DNA of 6,643 nucleotides. Origin: Solirubrobacteraceae bacterium (GTDB lineage: Bacteria > Actinomycetota > Thermoleophilia > Solirubrobacterales > Solirubrobacteraceae). A program made the translations under genes and the position numbers. The stretch covers positions 1 through 6,643 of the forward strand of contig JALOLQ010000233.1 in NCBI GenBank assembly GCA_025455895.1. The letters are read 5' to 3'. This document shows, piece by piece, positions 5,615-6,643 of the stretch (positions are counted from its first letter, which is position 1; the number at the start of each line of letters is the position of its first letter). A model generated the notes under the pieces. That model saw only the letters and a list, made by a program, of their open reading frames with translations, was not told the origin of the DNA and searched no databases.

Positions 5615-6643
5615 ATGGCCCAGGAGCACTTCGACCGGCTGACGGCGATCGACTCGTCCTTCCTCGTCCAGGAGGGCCCCAGCTCGCACATGCACATCGG
5701 CGGCGTGACGGTGCTCGAAGGGCCGGTGCCGCCGTTCGAGGACGTGCTCGACCTGATCCGCGGGCGCCTGCACCTGATCCCGCGCTACCGCCAGAAGCTG
5801 AGCTTTCCGCCGGTCGAGACCGGCCGGCCGGTGTGGATCGACGACCCGAGCTTCAACCTCGAGTACCACGTGCGCCAGACCGCGCTGCCGCGGCCGGGCA
5901 CCGAGGCGCAGCTCTACCGCCTGTGCTCGCGGATCTTCTCCCAGCAGCTCGACCGCTCGAAGCCGCTGTGGGAGATGTGGCTCGTCGAGGGCCTCGAGGG
6001 CGGCCGCTGGGCGCTGATCTCCAAGACCCACCACGCGGTCATCGACGGGATCTCCGGCGTCGACATCGCGACGGTGCTCTTCGACGTGACCCCCGAGCCG
6101 CGCGAGGTCGAGCACCCCGACGAGGCCTGGGAGCCCGCCCCGGAGCCGACCGGCGTCGAGCTCGTCGCCTCGGGTGCGGTCGGCGTCGTGCGCACGGCGG
6201 CCGAGGCCGCGCAGCGCGTCGGGCGGCTGCTCACGCGCCCGCAGGAGGTGATCGGCGAGGTCCGCGAAGGCGTCGAGGGGCTCGGCGAGCTGCTGTGGGC
6301 CGGGCTCAACCCGGCGCCCGAGACGCCGCTGAACGTCGAGATCGGCCCGCACCGGCGCTTCCGCGTCGTGAAGGCCGACCTCGCCGAGTTCAAGGAGATC
6401 AAGGACGCGCTCGGCGGGACGGTGAACGACGTGGTGCTCACCGTCGTGAGCGGCGCGCTGCGCGGCTGGCTGCGCTCGCGCGGCGTGCGCACCGAGGGCC
6501 TCGAGCTGCGCGCGCTCGTGCCGGTCTCGGTGCGCGGCGAGGCCGGCCGCGGCGAGATGGGCAACCAGATCGTCGCGATGCGCGGGCCGCTGCCCGTCTA
6601 CGTCGACGACGCCGAGGCGCGCCTGCGCGTCGTGCGCCAGGCG
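5615..6643 (+). CDS. Wax ester synthase/diacylglycerol acyltransferase (WS/DGAT), N-terminal 343 codons, cut by window edge
   Basis: WS/DGAT enzymes transfer an acyl group from acyl-CoA to diacylglycerol or a long-chain alcohol, making triacylglycerol or wax ester at the inner face of the membrane. I translated this frame directly: it begins MAQEHFDRLTAIDSSFLV and is open for 343 codons to the right edge. The catalytic HHxxxDG motif is intact as THHAVIDG (His139, His140, Asp144, Gly145), preceded by the family's PLWEMWLVEGL (117-127). The conserved Asn-Asp pair is in TVNDVVL (269-275, N271-D272), and LVPVSVRGE (301-309) followed by MGNQIV (315-320) match the C-terminal half. The family is usually 450-480 residues, so about 110-140 residues lie beyond the edge. 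The region 170-235 is a less conserved linker. It starts 24 bases after the ACT gene, with a TAGGGT box 7 bases before the ATG. The choice between triacylglycerol and wax ester cannot be made from sequence. Confidence 0.95.
   Translation, partial: MAQEHFDRLTAIDSSFLVQEGPSSHMHIGGVTVLEGPVPPFEDVLDLIRGRLHLIPRYRQKLSFPPVETGRPVWIDDPSFNLEYHVRQTALPRPGTEAQLYRLCSRIFSQQLDRSKPLWEMWLVEGLEGGRWALISKTHHAVIDGISGVDIATVLFDVTPEPREVEHPDEAWEPAPEPTGVELVASGAVGVVRTAAEAAQRVGRLLTRPQEVIGEVREGVEGLGELLWAGLNPAPETPLNVEIGPHRRFRVVKADLAEFKEIKDALGGTVNDVVLTVVSGALRGWLRSRGVRTEGLELRALVPVSVRGEAGRGEMGNQIVAMRGPLPVYVDDAEARLRVVRQA

Noticed and set aside
5189..6352. Minus-strand open frame of 387 codons
   Set aside because: It is antisense to the ACT and WS/DGAT genes, whose families are certain, and its composition is that of a shadow frame.

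Overview
The window is very GC-rich coding DNA with almost no intergenic space. It carries six protein genes. The base composition, the G/C-ending codons and starts preceded by a TAnnnT box with no Shine-Dalgarno sequence all point to a high-GC actinobacterium. The particular gene families (ACAD10/11-like acyl-CoA dehydrogenase, WS/DGAT acyltransferase, COG3603-type ACT protein) would fit the Thermoleophilia/Solirubrobacterales, but that placement is an inference and no marker gene proves it.

Left and centre, minus strand (positions 5141 down to 1): four genes point left, in transcription order. They are an ACAD10/11-like acyl-CoA dehydrogenase, a membrane-anchored M28-family peptidase-like protein, an MMPL/RND-family membrane transporter, and the first 201 codons of ispH (4-hydroxy-3-methylbut-2-enyl diphosphate reductase), which runs off the left edge. 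The gaps are 13, 5 and 33 bases. The first three look like one operon. ispH follows closely but has a TACACT box of its own in the 33-base gap.

Right, plus strand (5207 to 6643): a small ACT-domain protein is followed 24 bases later by a wax ester synthase/diacylglycerol acyltransferase (WS/DGAT) that is cut by the right edge after 343 codons. A 65-base region (5142-5206) separates the two divergent groups and must hold both promoters.

The common theme is acyl lipid handling: acyl-CoA oxidation, MMPL-type export of a hydrophobic substrate, and acyl transfer to make storage or surface lipids. IspH adds isoprenoid precursor supply. This functional link is inferred from proximity. I see no mobile element, CRISPR array, RNA gene or clear new defence or biosynthetic system. 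The most unusual single observation is the M28 protein, which keeps most of its metal-site motifs but seems to lack, by a clean in-frame gap, the segment that normally carries the last zinc-ligand histidine. No gene-free stretch exceeds 65 bases.
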